Of a stretch of 24,506 nucleotides of DNA, positions 15,520 to 24,506 are shown piece by piece; position 1 is the stretch's first letter; each line of letters starts with the position of its first letter. Source of the stretch: Chara braunii. Its lineage: Eukaryota > Streptophyta > Charophyceae > Charales > Characeae. Position numbers and translations under genes: made by a program. The notes under the pieces were generated by a model. The model was not told where the DNA came from. It did no database searches and saw only the letters and a program-made list of their open reading frames with translations. The DNA is taken from positions 201,447 to 225,952 of the forward strand of contig BFEA01000184.1 of NCBI GenBank assembly GCA_003427395.1, in the 5' to 3' direction.

Positions 15520-15906
15520 TTAGGAAAAGGTTAAGGGGAAAGAAAGGACGAAAGAAGAGGACAAAGGCTCACATGTGATGACCACTGCTGAACATGTGTT
15601 TTTTTTTAATTATCAAATACTGCTGAACATGTTCCTTCTGTTGACTCATTTTCTAACAGAAAATGAATGCCCTTTTAGACATGGTTCTAAGAAAAAGAGA
15701 AAGGGAGAAGAACATGGATTCAACTCTTCCCTCCTCCCCCTCCCCTACTCCCAAACATGGATGGGTGTAGCTGGGCCATTGGTGGACACATTTGTGAGCT
15801 TTCCAAATTTGGAACAAAGTCTCAACAAAGGCAAGAACCAAAAAAGGACGCTTTCCAGCGTGGACTGGAAAGGGGACCCAAATTTGGATGCTTGCTGCTG
15901 GCATAC
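15520..15906. other. Unassigned spacer
   Basis: Open frames exist on both strands but show no domain; AATTATCAAATACTGCTGAACA near 15608 partly repeats ACTGCTGAACATGT near 15582. No gene supported. Confidence 0.3.
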
Positions 15907-16101
15907 TTAAACCATCAATACCTTTGCCCGCTTGAAAATCAAATACGCGCCGGTATATTCGGGAGCAAAGGGTGATCGGCACTACCAGACCGAAATGGCT
16001 GGTGGTGCCAGCCAAAGTGAGGCCCGCGCCGGTTCGTTTTTCTTTGGCGCGGGCAGTTTTAGGCTCGGCATCGATACTTGAGAAAGGTACTGGTGGCTTA
16101 A
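15907..16101. mobile_element. TTAA-bounded MITE, copy 2 (195 bp)
   Basis: TTAA at 15907-15910 and 16098-16101. Left terminus ACCATCAATACCTTTG; inverted right terminus GCCACCAGTACCTTTC, 4 mismatches in 16. The inside differs from copies 1 and 3 but again contains a strong hairpin (GGCACTACCAG with CTGGTGGTGCC). No open frame of note. The more diverged ends suggest an older insertion. Confidence 0.65.
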
Positions 16102-16355
16102 AAGTGTGTGCTGCTCCAGAAAAATAAAAACAAAAAGTGCATCCGGCAGCTTTGGGGCATGATGCATCCCTACTCCTCAAAGTTGTCCTGCCTTTTAGAG
16201 AAAAAAAAACATTATATAATTTATATTTCAATATAGATGCGGAGAGGCAGGGGTTCTTGCCGTCTACGTGGAACTGAAGCGAATCCGACAGGCGAAGGAG
16301 ATCATCAACTAGGTAGGTACTAGTGAATATGATCCCCCAAGAACAGTCACCCCTC

Positions 16356-16389
<34 letters not shown>

Positions 16390-17374
16390 ACCCCTCTTCC
16401 CTCCGGGTCGAGGTCCAACTAGCGAAGGGGTTGGGGTTTGGTTTAAGAAGAAGTACTGTTCAATCGCGACGTTCTGCACCTCGGGACAAAAAACATCCAG
16501 ATTCAGGCATTCAATACAATCCTCTTTGCTAGTGGGACCTCACCCCCATCAAGCAAAAATAAGATGACTGATCTAGACTTGTGGACATCATCACTCAAGA
16601 CCCAATGCACCCAGTGCTCCCCACCAATAGACAGAGCCTTCAACCAAGGGATCACTTGAGGGGGCTGCTCTTATCACCCTCTCAAGTGTCACCTTTCCTA
16701 TGAAGTATCAGGGAAAAAAAAAGACCCAATGCATGTGGACAGGTTCTCACAATCTGCTCACACGGGCTGGAAAGCGTTGACAATGAGGTTCATAGAAGAA
16801 GAGGCGCTACCTTCTTCCCGGTAATAGAACATGCGGTCTTTTTTTTTTTTTTTTTTTTTNTTTTTTTTTTTTTTTGCTGTATCTAGACTGAAAGTTCCCC
16901 CAAATACAGGCATAATGACCGTACGTTTTATTCGAGGGAAGGAGGTAGTGTGGGCAACCAAGCAAGTTGCAATCCCAATCAAGTGGAAACATAACCCAGT
17001 CACAGGAGCAACAGGCTGTCAGAAGCTCGCGGAGTTTCTTCGAGAGAAACAATCAACCTAAATGAAAGTGGAGACGAGACCAGGTGATAGCCCGTGACAG
17101 ATCAACTCTACATCGCCATCAAGCAGACGTTAAGCGTAGGATCCCACACAACTTACGGTAAGTAAAACCGTAAAAGAAACGAAAAAGACGGCGGGGGGGC
17201 AGACGGAAAGGGAAAGAAAAATTGCATCCCACACACCCCGTGCAAATAGGAACTTTTACTATTAACATGCCGTCTGTTTTGGCAAATCTAGCATGCTAGC
17301 CAACCAGGACAAGGAGAAAATACACAGACACACAAAACAAAAAAAGAAAACAGCCTTCCATCTTCTTCTTCTTT

Positions 17375-17377
<3 letters not shown>
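16102..17377. other. Unassigned region with T runs
   Basis: T runs at 16359-16388 and 16839-16875 (one N at 16860) look like tails of minus-strand retroposed copies, but the sequence beside them is not recognised. A fragment of the two-hairpin repeat lies at 16611-16637. No gene supported on either strand. Confidence 0.35.
16611..16637 (+). repeat. Two-hairpin repeat, second-hairpin fragment
   Basis: CCAGTGCTCCCCACCAATAG followed by ACAGAGC; stem 2 is GCTCC with AGAGC (weakened). No tail. Confidence 0.5.
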
Positions 17378-17427
<50 letters not shown>

Positions 17428-17432
17428 AAAAC

Positions 17433-17487
17433 GCTCCATCTATTGGTGGGGAGCATCACCTGCTGGAAACCGGGTCCAGTGTCCCAT
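17433..17487 (-). repeat. Two-hairpin motif at the LINE 3' end
   Basis: Plus strand GCTCCATCTATTGGTGGGG, then CTGGAAACCGGGTCCAG and TGTCCCAT, directly beside the 49-nt T run (17378-17426). Both stems are intact except the outermost pair of stem 1. It is either the genuine 3' end of this LINE or a separate two-hairpin element inserted just downstream of ORF2. Confidence 0.7.
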
Positions 17488-17755
17488 TATTTACACAGCG
17501 TTGAAAGTGTCTCATACTGAGAAAAAAACAAAGAAGACTGAGAAGGAAAAATTAGGAAAAGTTGGGAAAGAAGGCTGAGCAAAAATGAGCAAACTATCTA
17601 AGGTATCTGCATATCAGTCTCTATACCTTGTCTGGCCATCTTCTCCTTGAGGGACGAGGGGCTGGGGCCAGGCGGGACCACTGGGGGGCACCAGCGGGTC
17701 CGTTCTTTCCTTTTCCCCTCGATTCTTACCCTCTTCTGTCCGCTGTCCCGACCTT

Positions 17756-18979
17756 CTAGAGCCTGACTTCCAATGCCAAGGGATGGGGGGGAAAAGGATC
17801 TGGGAAATACTCAGGGCCCTGCATAGGGATGCTGGGGTCAATTGATGTCCAATCCTTGAAGATGAGGCGGTAACCGCATGGAACTGATGCCTGCTGATCC
17901 TCTTCTCGTGTCTGTCCATCTCGCTCGATGTCGCCCGACCACTGTACCCTGGCCACCCATCCTTCCCTTGGTCCACCCAGCCATTCGTTGGCAAATCTGG
18001 AGATCCTTTCTGATATGTCTTTGGGTCCGTGATATGAGTCCAACACCTGTTTCGTTTCCCGCCATCTCTGCATAATCTCCAGCTGGAAACAATTTTTGAA
18101 CGGTTCCTTCCTTTCCTCCCCTTCTACTCTGACTCCTTCCATTGTCATTCCACAGCGCTGCCACCATAGAACCCATAGCACCGTCCTCCTTGCCAGAGCA
18201 AACATGTTCTTTGCGTAGCTCGTGTCTTGCAGAGTTGGATGATGACCCAAGAGGATCCCTCTCCAGTCCCATGGCCATGATTGGTCCGGAAGCATCTGCC
18301 TCCACACCCTCTCCCACCAACTCCATGTTAGGACTGCCGTCGGACATTGCAGGAAGACATGCTCTATTGTTTCTATTCTCCTTTGCGACGGGAAGCTTTG
18401 GAGGCAGCGTGAACACCATGGATGAGCCCGTCCTTGTTGTTCCAACTGAGTGTGATCGATTAGGCAATTATTGGTGGGAAGACAGCGGTGAGCAATCTGC
18501 CACTCAGGAGATGTGATTTTGGCCGGTTCGCTCTTGTTGTCCTGAAACCATTGTATGGGGGATAGCAGCTGCCTGTCCACATTCAGGTGTCGCTGCCACC
18601 TATCGATTACAACGTCCCGCAAGTTCCTTTTAACTCGTAGCATTTTATAAGTGGCCTTTACTAACATGTTATTAACTGTTTTCCGTCTGTTGTTTGGTGG
18701 TCTTGCCTTTTGTGAGGGGTTCCATTGCCATTCCATGGGGTCCAGGGGGAGCTTAGCTATTGGGACGTCCGGCCTGTATGCTCTGCGTTCATCCCCTTCC
18801 CCCAGGGTCCTGATCCGGTGGAGGGTCTCCTTATTAATCCGTTCGAGAGGCGTCCTACTTCCTATTAGTTCTCCCGTTCCCCCCATCCTATACCAGTCCA
18901 CCAGCATGTCATCCGGCCGCTCAAGGTGAACTTGCCCCACCTGATGAGAGTCCCCTTCCCTCGTTACCCAGTCCCCTTC
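17756..18979 (-). pseudogene. LINE ORF2 C-terminal zinc-binding (zf-RVT-like) part
   Basis: This is the tail of the LINE ORF2 protein, thought to bind nucleic acid during target-primed reverse transcription. Counting from the GTG at 18940, residues 145-210 form a zf-RVT-like module: H151 (IAHRCLPTNN), C176 and C179 (WCSRC), H194 and C199 (IEHVFLQC), then W-rich sequence. Before it, SQKARPPNNRRKTVNNML is basic. The last 60 residues (RFANEWLGGPREGWVARVQW, ending LALEVRL) match the fragment at 12400-12594. GTG is not a real start: the frame runs on upstream through EGDWVTREGDSHQ to the TAG at 18980-18982 and the thumb region beyond. It is open for about 400 codons, the best-preserved part of the element. 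Confidence 0.8.
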
Positions 18980-19816
18980 CTATATTTTCGGACCTCTACG
19001 TAGGATGGACCGCCAGGCTAGGGGGAATGCTTCTACAATCTCCCCCAGCGATTCCTTGATGTTACGGCAGTATCTCAGTTTTTCTTTCATTTGATCGAGG
19101 TCTTTCCAATCTTTGCGTTCCCCATCCCAGAGGTCCCCTACCCTCATTACCCCCCTTTTTACCCATCCCTTCCACGGGGGCTCGGAACTGCAAAAATTTT
19201 GGCTTCGAGAATTAGTAATCCAACAGTTTCCAAAAAGGGGTTGCCTTATTACTTCCTCCCATCTTTCGGGGGCCGGGCGTTGCGGGAGAGACAGAGTTCT
19301 CCATATCTTTATTATTCGAGGCCAGAAATCCTCCCTTGTCCCTTTCATTGTTTTTGCACCCCGTGCTTTTCGTGGTACTTTCCAATAGCGGTTGTCCAAC
19401 CAACATAAAGGGTCTACCGATGGTGGGGCCTCCGATGCAAGTCGAGCAATTTGTTCAAGGGCCAATGGTCTCCAAAGAAGTGGAAAAACAAGGATCAAAC
19501 GCAGGATCCATTGCAGGCATAGTGCTTGCACTTGAGTCACCGGATTCAGGATACCTAGGCCCCCATGGGCCTTAGGTTGTACCACCGAGTCCCAGGCCAC
19601 CCGATTGATGGTCTTTGTGTTTTCGCTGTCACCTCGCCATAGGTAGGCAACCACCTTTCTCTTTAAGGATTTTTGGGCCGTCCCACTTAGGGGCCACAAG
19701 ACCGATTTGTACCATAGGGTGGCCAGTACTACATTGTTAATCACTAAATCCCTACCAAGAAGTGATGTGTGTTTGTGGTTCCACTGGAGGAGCTTTTGGA
19801 GTGCGGGAGATGCGAG
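18980..19816 (-). pseudogene. LINE ORF2 thumb/connection region
   Basis: Lies in the same frame as the reverse transcriptase and the zinc-binding tail, separated only by TAA (19817-19819) and TAG (18980-18982). The translation starts LASPALQKLLQWNHKH and continues through LGRDLVINNVVLATLWYKS, a typical post-palm segment of L1-like ORF2, then VAWDSVVQPKAHGGLGILNP, the conserved W-D-V-P-K-GGLG signature found after the RT in plant LINEs. The part from 19400 down to 18980 is less conserved and Trp-rich. It presumably holds the RNA template in place; it has no catalytic residues. The GTG at 19744 is not a genuine start. Confidence 0.8.
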
Positions 19817-20899
19817 TTACTTATCATTCTCAGTCGGGCAGCCTTTTGCAGTCATTTTGACTCCCAGGACTCGAACAGGTTCGTCCAGATCCATCCACGT
19901 AATTTGGGGAGCTTCCGGCGGATGGCCTCCTTGTTGGTGAAGCCACCAGCCAAGCGTTTTTTGTCCCCAATTTACTGCCATGTCTGATAGGGTACAAAAG
20001 TGATCCATCATCCGCTGGATCTCTTCCATATTGGAGGGTGAAGCCTCGACCATCATTGTCAGATCATCTGCAAACAGAGAGCATACCGGAATGGCCTCTT
20101 CTGGTATGCCCGCGATTTGGATCTTTTGCAGGCTTTTATTGTGCCTGAGGTTGGCTGACAGGCCCTCCATGATGATAATGAAAAGGAATGGGGCTATGGG
20201 GTCCCCTTGTCGAACCGACCTCTGCAGTTTACTTTCCGGTGCTAGAGTGTCATTTATCTGGACCCGAGTTGTCGCATTTTGGTGCAAGATCCTCACCCAC
20301 CTTCGAAAGCAGGGGTCAAAATTCATTTTTTCGAGGCATTTATCAAGAAAAATCCAGTCCACATGATCGTACGTTTTTTCAAAATCAATAAAAATGAAGG
20401 CTGCATTGCATCTAGACTGGTGTGAAAGTTTGATTACTTTGTTGGTTAGTAAGATGTTTTCCTGTATGTTCCTATTCCGGATGAACCCTGTCAGTGTCGG
20501 GTGTACCAGATTCTCAATTATTCCAATCATCCTATTGGCCAGGGCTTTAGACAACATCTTGTAGACCACTGTCAGAAGAGTTATGGGTCTGTAGTTACAA
20601 ATATTCATTTTATCTCCTTTTTTATATAGTAAGGACATCACCCCTTGCCCCAACATCTCTCTCATGCTTCCACTATCCCAGACCTCCCTGTAAAATTGCA
20701 TGAGGTCGTTGTTAAGTATTGGCCACATGGTTTCCCAAAATTCCTTGGGGAACCCGTCTATTCCTGACGTTTTCTCCTCTTCCATTTGTAGGAGCGCTAT
20801 CCATACTTCATCCTTGCTCAAGGGAAGCTCCAGCTTGTCTCTCTGAGTTTGGGTAAGATTATTTTTCAAAGGGCGTAGGAAATCGTTGATTTCGTCCAT
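19817..20899 (-). pseudogene. LINE reverse transcriptase domain (ORF2)
   Basis: This is the RNA-dependent DNA polymerase of the LINE, acting at the nicked target. Counting from the ATG at 20899, GIDGFPKEF (46-54), NYRPITLLTVVYKMLSKALA (102-121, motif 1/2), GFIRNRNIQENIL (138-150), motif A FIDFEKTYDHVDW (170-182, catalytic D172), motif B RQGDPIAPFLFIIIMEGLS (230-248) and motif C FADDL (276-280, catalytic DD) are all present and properly spaced. All three catalytic aspartates are kept. EKTYD in place of the usual EKAYD or EKAFD is a small change. The frame continues upstream through a TAG at 20927-20929 into TRTFYQEFFSS, the usual lead-in, so the ATG is internal. A TAA ends the segment after PTENDK. 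The close relative at 4880-5575 shares about 70% of visible motif residues. Confidence 0.92.
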
Positions 20900-21146
20900 A
20901 CGGGAGTTCTCCCTTGCGCATGGAATCTAAGAGGAGAAAAACTCTTGGTAAAAGGTTCTTGTTATTTTTACACAATGTGCCGTACTGGTGGCCACCTCCC
21001 CAGAACGGGTCCAGAAAGACCTCTATAGTAGTTCGATGGACTCTAATCGATGCTAGGCCAAAAAACTAAGAGTCCATGGCTCCTTCGGTGGTCCACTTAG
21101 ATAACTTGCCTATGATTCTAATTCCTTGCCATCTGTGTTAGACGTA

Positions 21147-21491
21147 TTACAGAAGTTGGTTTTTGAGTTGTTGGATGGTAGCAATATAGTCATCCGAGTT
21201 GTCCTGGTTAACCAGGTCATGAAGTTGTCTGTGAACATTTAATTCTTGCTGGTGACGTAAGCTTGATACTAATTTAGAATAATCTTTACCTTTTTTGGCT
21301 AAGAAAAACAGCCCATTCGTGAACCACCTTATTGTTGAGTTAAACTCGCCTTTCAGTCCATGCCAATAGGCCCAGACATCTTTCAGGAAGGCCTGAAAGT
21401 TTTGGCTTTTAAGCAAGGAGACATTTAGTTTGTAGTATCCTGGTCTTGATCCATTTTTTTTCGAAACGAAAGGATTGTCCCGCATGTACAA
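21147..21491 (-). pseudogene. LINE ORF2 linker between endonuclease and RT
   Basis: Open for 114 codons in a frame one base off from both neighbours, so it is flanked by frameshifts. RPGYYKLNVSLLKSQNFQ followed by FLKDVWAYWHGLKGEFN is the usual stretch after the endonuclease in L1-like ORF2 (the YWKLN-type motif), and the following coiled Lys/Gln-rich part (KKGKDYSKLVSSLRHQQEL) leads to the RT. No catalytic role is known. The 21146-20930 stretch that should join it to the RT is degraded, with a TAG at 21023-21025, although GEVATSTAHCVKITRTFYQ can still be read there. Confidence 0.75.
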
Positions 21492-22225
21492 TGGTCGAGG
21501 CCTGGGTGGGGACTTTGTGGTAAGATTATCGCGTACTGCAGAGCATTTTGGATCTCTTGTGAGATGAGAACCATGTCAATGCGAGATTTTGAATGCCTGG
21601 CCGGATCATTTGTGCGAATACATGTGTAAAATCGGTCTGTGGGGTGGAGAAGCCGGAAAGCATCCACCAGTGTCAAGGCGCTGCAGAAATTTGTTATGGT
21701 GTGCTCATCCTCCTCCACTTGGTGTGGGTAGGATGCACGGGGGTTCCACCGGTCAAGCCATCTGTCGGGGGCTGCGTTAAAATCCTCTGCCATAATCAGG
21801 GGGATTCCGGGCGGGACCAGAGAGGTCAGGTGCTCAAAAAAGACCTTCGTTTTTGTTGCCGAGTTGGGCGCATATATGCTAAAACTGCAAATCAGTTCTA
21901 ATTCCAGCATCCCCAACCCAAAGTCAATTTTCCTCATCCGCAGCCCAGTTTATCATTTCAAATCTCGACTCCGGTGAAATCCACATCACGACCCCCGCCG
22001 ATGCTGATTCGGGTACATGGGCCTTGTAGACTTGGTAAGGCCAAGCCATTTGTGAGCCCGGTGGTGTTCCGACTTGTCCATGAGGTGGGTCTCTTGAATG
22101 CACACCACGTCTGGTCATCTCCTCCCCCCCACTCCTCGTCGTTGGTCCCATATTGCTTGTCGTTTCTCGGGGTTATAGGAGGTCAATCCATTCACATTTA
22201 GCGGCAGGGTATGGGCTCGCCACTC
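21425..22225 (-). pseudogene. LINE AP-type endonuclease domain
   Basis: This domain nicks target DNA to prime reverse transcription. Read in the best frames, it starts LNVNGLTSYNPEKRQ (about 22200, catalytic Asn), then DVVCIQETHLMDKSEHH (catalytic Glu), GGVVMWISPESRFEMINW, and from the ATG at 21937 a clean frame of 170 codons: SFSIYAPN, IPLIMAEDFN (the usual GDFN is changed at Gly), TDRFYTCIR (usual W changed to C), KSRIDMVLIS (catalytic Asp) and GLDHC (catalytic His, usually SDH). At least three frameshifts lie between 21940 and 22200. Order and spacing match L1-type endonucleases; the pieces upstream of 21940 lie in different frames and I have only listed them, not joined them. Confidence 0.85.
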
Positions 22226-22270
22226 TCATGATTTCCTTACTACTCTTGCGACGATGTTTGCACGCTAAGC

Positions 22271-22732
22271 GCCACAGCTACAAACATTTCCACTTTCACG
22301 GTGGAGGTGAAGGAGGAAGCTCTGACTCAAAGAAAGGACTTACTTGCCACGGCAAAATGCTGGAGGATACCATACAAAGACGAAGATACATGACCAGTCG
22401 ACTGTCAAGGACGGGAGTCGGTGAAACCCCTTGCAGTGACCGATGCACACCGGGTTGTCTCCGGCGTGAGGCCTGCCAGAAGCAGTGTGGGTTCCAAGAT
22501 CGGACAACTCAACCAGTAGGAGGTGATCCTCAGTACAGGGTGCCATTGCAGTGGTGACACCTGTGCCTGTGCAGCAGCAAATGGCAGGGCGTTAACAACA
22601 ACACACACCCTCCTGAGCTGCACTGGTTTGGGGGTAGCAGAGCACTGGTGGATTCAGGGGGGTACGACGTGGTCCCATGTATACGAATGTTCAACTTTTT
22701 TCAAAATGTGAAGGGGAATAGCATGTAAAGGG
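22271..22732. other. Unassigned spacer
   Basis: No ORF1-like or other coding sequence is recognisable upstream of the LINE. Open frames present are short and unsupported. Confidence 0.3.
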
Positions 22733-22939
22733 TTAAGCCACCAGTGCTTGGCCCAACTATCGATGTCGAGCCTGGAATGCCCTTGCGTCGATTTTCGCCG
22801 AAGCGCCAGGGTACCGTTTCAATTTTTTTTTGGCTGGCGCTTCCAGCCATTGTGGTCCGGTACCCCAAAGCCCTAAAGGCGCGACACATTAACGGGAAAG
22901 CGCCGCGGCCGATAGCTGGGCCAAGTACTGGTGGTTTAA
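22733..22939. mobile_element. TTAA-bounded MITE, copy 3 (207 bp)
   Basis: TTAA at 22733-22736 and 22936-22939. The left terminus (GCCACCAGTGCTTGGCCC) matches the inverted right terminus (ACCACCAGTACTTGGCCC) with 2 differences in 18; the similarity extends about 8 more bases (AACTATCG against AGCTATCG). The interior has another hairpin (GAAGCGCCAG with CTGGCGCTTC). Non-coding. The right end is then repeated twice more downstream, see the tandem repeat at 22911-23030. Confidence 0.8.
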
Positions 22940-23030
22940 CTGAAACAGACGATAGCTGGGCCAAGTACTGGTGGTTTAACTGAAACAGACGATAGCTGGG
23001 CCAAGTACTGGTGGTTTAACTGAAACAGAC
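22911..23030. repeat. Three perfect 40-bp tandem repeats of the MITE end
   Basis: Units 22911-22950, 22951-22990 and 22991-23030 are identical. Each is 29 bp of MITE right end through TTAA (GATAGCTGGGCCAAGTACTG, then GTGGTTTAA) plus 11 bp of flank (CTGAAACAGAC). Because flank and element are copied together, this is an amplification after insertion rather than three insertions. Confidence 0.95.
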
Positions 23031-23211
23031 ATAGCAATAATCAAATGAGGGGGTTGCTGAAATAGGGTTGGGTTAATAGATAAGGGGTGCTCCTAAAAAG
23101 GGAAGGGTGATGCTAGCAGCTCCATGGGATGACCGAGCCCCAGGATGAGTCAATAATAACTACAACCCCAGGAAACAACAAACACCAATCTCAGTGCCAC
23201 ATGATGTATCA
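23031..23211. other. Short spacer, nothing recognised
   Basis: Non-coding sequence between the amplified MITE end and the SINE-like element. Confidence 0.3.
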
Positions 23212-23359
23212 ATGGGACGCTGGCCCCGGTTTTCAGCAGGCGTCTCTCCCCACCAATAGATGGAGCAGCCCAACAGATAGGCCCTCAATTCTGACGGTTC
23301 TCTTACCACCGCCAGGATAGAGGGATATTGCAAGGGTCATTCTTGAAGAAAAAAAAAAA
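23212..23359 (+). mobile_element. Two-hairpin SINE-like element, long form with A tail
   Basis: ATGGGACGCTGG start, stem 1 (GCTGGC with TTCAGC, two weak pairs), stem 2 region TCTCCCCACCAATAGATGGA, then an extension shared with 5984-6141: GGTTCTCTTACCACCGCCAG, AGGATAGAGG, a TTGCA, and an A run to 23359. About 137 bp without tail. The third stem is shorter here (CGGT with ACCG). No open frame. Confidence 0.7.
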
Positions 23360-24435
23360 TAACGTTTCCACTTTCATCCGATGGCAGTGCCGCCCCCTAC
23401 TTGTGTGGAAAATGGTGGGATCCCAAATTTTGCCAGGAAGTACTGGTGGTCTTGGGTCGCATCCCACACTGTGACAAACTGTTTTCTACAACCGCGCGAT
23501 TTTCTGCGCAAGGCTACTTCGGGGGTTGAATCGGGAGGGTCCGCGGGATATATGGGTGCCCTTGCTTTTATTGTTTTTCGGAATTGAGGTTGGGGTAATC
23601 TTGTCACGATTGGTAGCTGACCGCGCCTTAGCGAGCACAAAAGATAACTGTTGTCATAGCTTCTTTCTTGTTCTGCTGTGGGAAATGAGAATTTTGGTGC
23701 GATCGTCGCGTGGGAAAATCTTTTTGAATTTTCAACTAATGTCGAGCCCCTGTGGGCTCTCGAAATTTGCTTCGTCCGAATTTTTTTTTTGCAATTAGGA
23801 TTTAGATTAGGAATTTAGGCACACCTCAATTTTTGCTGCATGACGCTTCTTGCTTTCGCATGCTTTGCCGCGTCAAGGTCTGTGTTCTGACTTTTCCACG
23901 CCTTAATCCTTATGTGTAACTGTAACTTTTGTTGTGGTGGGCATAATCGCAACTCTAATCCTCATGTTCTTGATATCTTTTGTGGCGTCCCTGTGCAGGC
24001 GTACTTCTTCATCTGTCCTATTGGCCTGAACGCTTGCATGACTGGATCAATGTGCGGAGTGAGGCTACGTTCCCCACGTCGTGGCCTGGCCATGCAGACA
24101 TAGGCACTTCCTTCCTCCTTCTTTTTCCACTCAGGCACAACCCCGGGTATCTCGCGCAAGCATGCATGCTATAAGTTTTGCAAGCGTGATTAACTCGCTC
24201 TCTAAGAATTCTGGGAGTTAGCGTGGTCGAGAGGATCGTCTAACGAGCAAGAGTTGGAAGGACCTGGTGAGTAGAGAATTAAGCGATCCGACGAGCTGGT
24301 GTTGGGCATGCGGGGTTGACGTGGGGCCGGGGCGGACTGTGTCGCACAGGCGAACCTGGCTGGCATGTTCGGACTAAGTGGGGTGGCAACTCTATGTGGG
24401 TGCGAGGCGATGGACTGCCCGCATCGGGATGTTGT

Positions 24436-24438
<3 letters not shown>
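23360..24438. other. Unassigned region
   Basis: A single MITE-terminus-like sequence, AAGTACTGGTGGT, is at about 23440-23452 without TTAA or a partner. The rest is non-coding as far as I can see; open frames of 60-90 codons on either strand show no domain. A box-A-like GTGGTCGAGAGG near 24222 has no matching B box, so no tRNA is called. Confidence 0.35.

Positions 24439-24506
<68 letters not shown>
24439..24506. repeat. (GA)n microsatellite at window end
   Basis: At least 34 GA units running to the last base, so the true length is unknown. Confidence 0.97.

Larger units (their letters stand above)
17378..22270 (-). mobile_element. L1-like LINE, ORF2 nearly complete, 5'-truncated
   Basis: On the minus strand this holds, in order, the endonuclease (22225-21430), a linker (21491-21147), the reverse transcriptase (20899-19817), the thumb/connection region (19816-18980), a zinc-binding tail (18979-17756), a 3' region of about 270 bp, a two-hairpin motif (17487-17433) and a 49-nt A tail (T run 17378-17426). 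ORF1 is not found upstream, so the copy is truncated near the ORF2 start; the exact 5' end is uncertain. There are several frameshifts in the endonuclease part and four in-frame stops later (TAG 21023-21025, TAG 20927-20929, TAA 19817-19819, TAG 18980-18982), so it is not active. No clear target-site duplication was found. Confidence 0.85.

Noticed and set aside
17756-21030. Only TAA/TAG, no TGA, interrupt the long ORF2 frame; possible reassigned stop codons (TAR = Gln)
   Set aside because: Four TAR codons in about 1090 codons are far too few for a sense codon, while CAA/CAG are common. C-to-T decay explains them, and TGA does occur in the decayed ORF1 (574-576).
24215-24275. tRNA-like sequence with GTGGTCGAGAGG
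   Set aside because: No B box (GGTTCRANNCC), acceptor stem or cloverleaf could be found.

Overview
The window looks like a repeat-rich intergenic stretch of a large streptophyte nuclear genome (land plant or charophyte alga; I cannot name the species). Two things point there. The U6 snRNA copy at 13186-13283 has the plant-type 3' half (AAATCGAGAAATGGTCC), and the LINE proteins are of plant L1-like type: ORF1 with a DUF4283-like core and CCHC knuckle, ORF2 with endonuclease, reverse transcriptase and a zf-RVT-like tail. I see no intact host gene, tRNA, rRNA, CRISPR array or bacterial-type operon.

Layout. 1-3812 (-) is a broken LINE ORF1 running off the window start. 3813-4880 is its 5' flank, with a degenerate TGACCTA repeat. 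4880-5575 (-) is a second, diverged LINE reverse transcriptase fragment. 5600-6410 holds several copies of a short two-hairpin retroposed repeat with A tails. 6410-8250 is non-coding and becomes AT-rich. 8384-9531 is a degenerate tandem array. 9954-10315 has four more two-hairpin copies. At 10816-10853 there is a perfect Nextera/Tn5 mate-pair junction adapter, so the sequence left and right of it may not be contiguous in the genome. 11296-12088 has more hairpin repeats and a 151-bp TTAA-bounded MITE. 12290-12594 is a probable LINE ORF2 tail. 13186-13283 is a U6 retrocopy with target-site duplications. 13637-16101 carries a palindromic element, a Harbinger-like MITE, a small hairpin and a second TTAA MITE. 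17378-22270 (-) is a nearly complete but decayed LINE ORF2 ending in a two-hairpin motif and a 49-nt A tail. 22733-23030 is a third TTAA MITE whose right end is amplified as three perfect 40-bp repeats. 23212-23359 is a long two-hairpin SINE-like copy. The window ends in (GA)n.

How the parts relate. Everything recognisable is mobile DNA or its debris. The LINEs are the obvious source of the retroposition machinery that would have made the U6 copy and the A-tailed hairpin repeats. The TTAA and TTA MITEs would need DNA transposases that are not encoded here. The most unusual item is the two-hairpin repeat: at least 14 full or partial copies, both orientations, A-tailed when complete, with compensatory base changes in the first stem.
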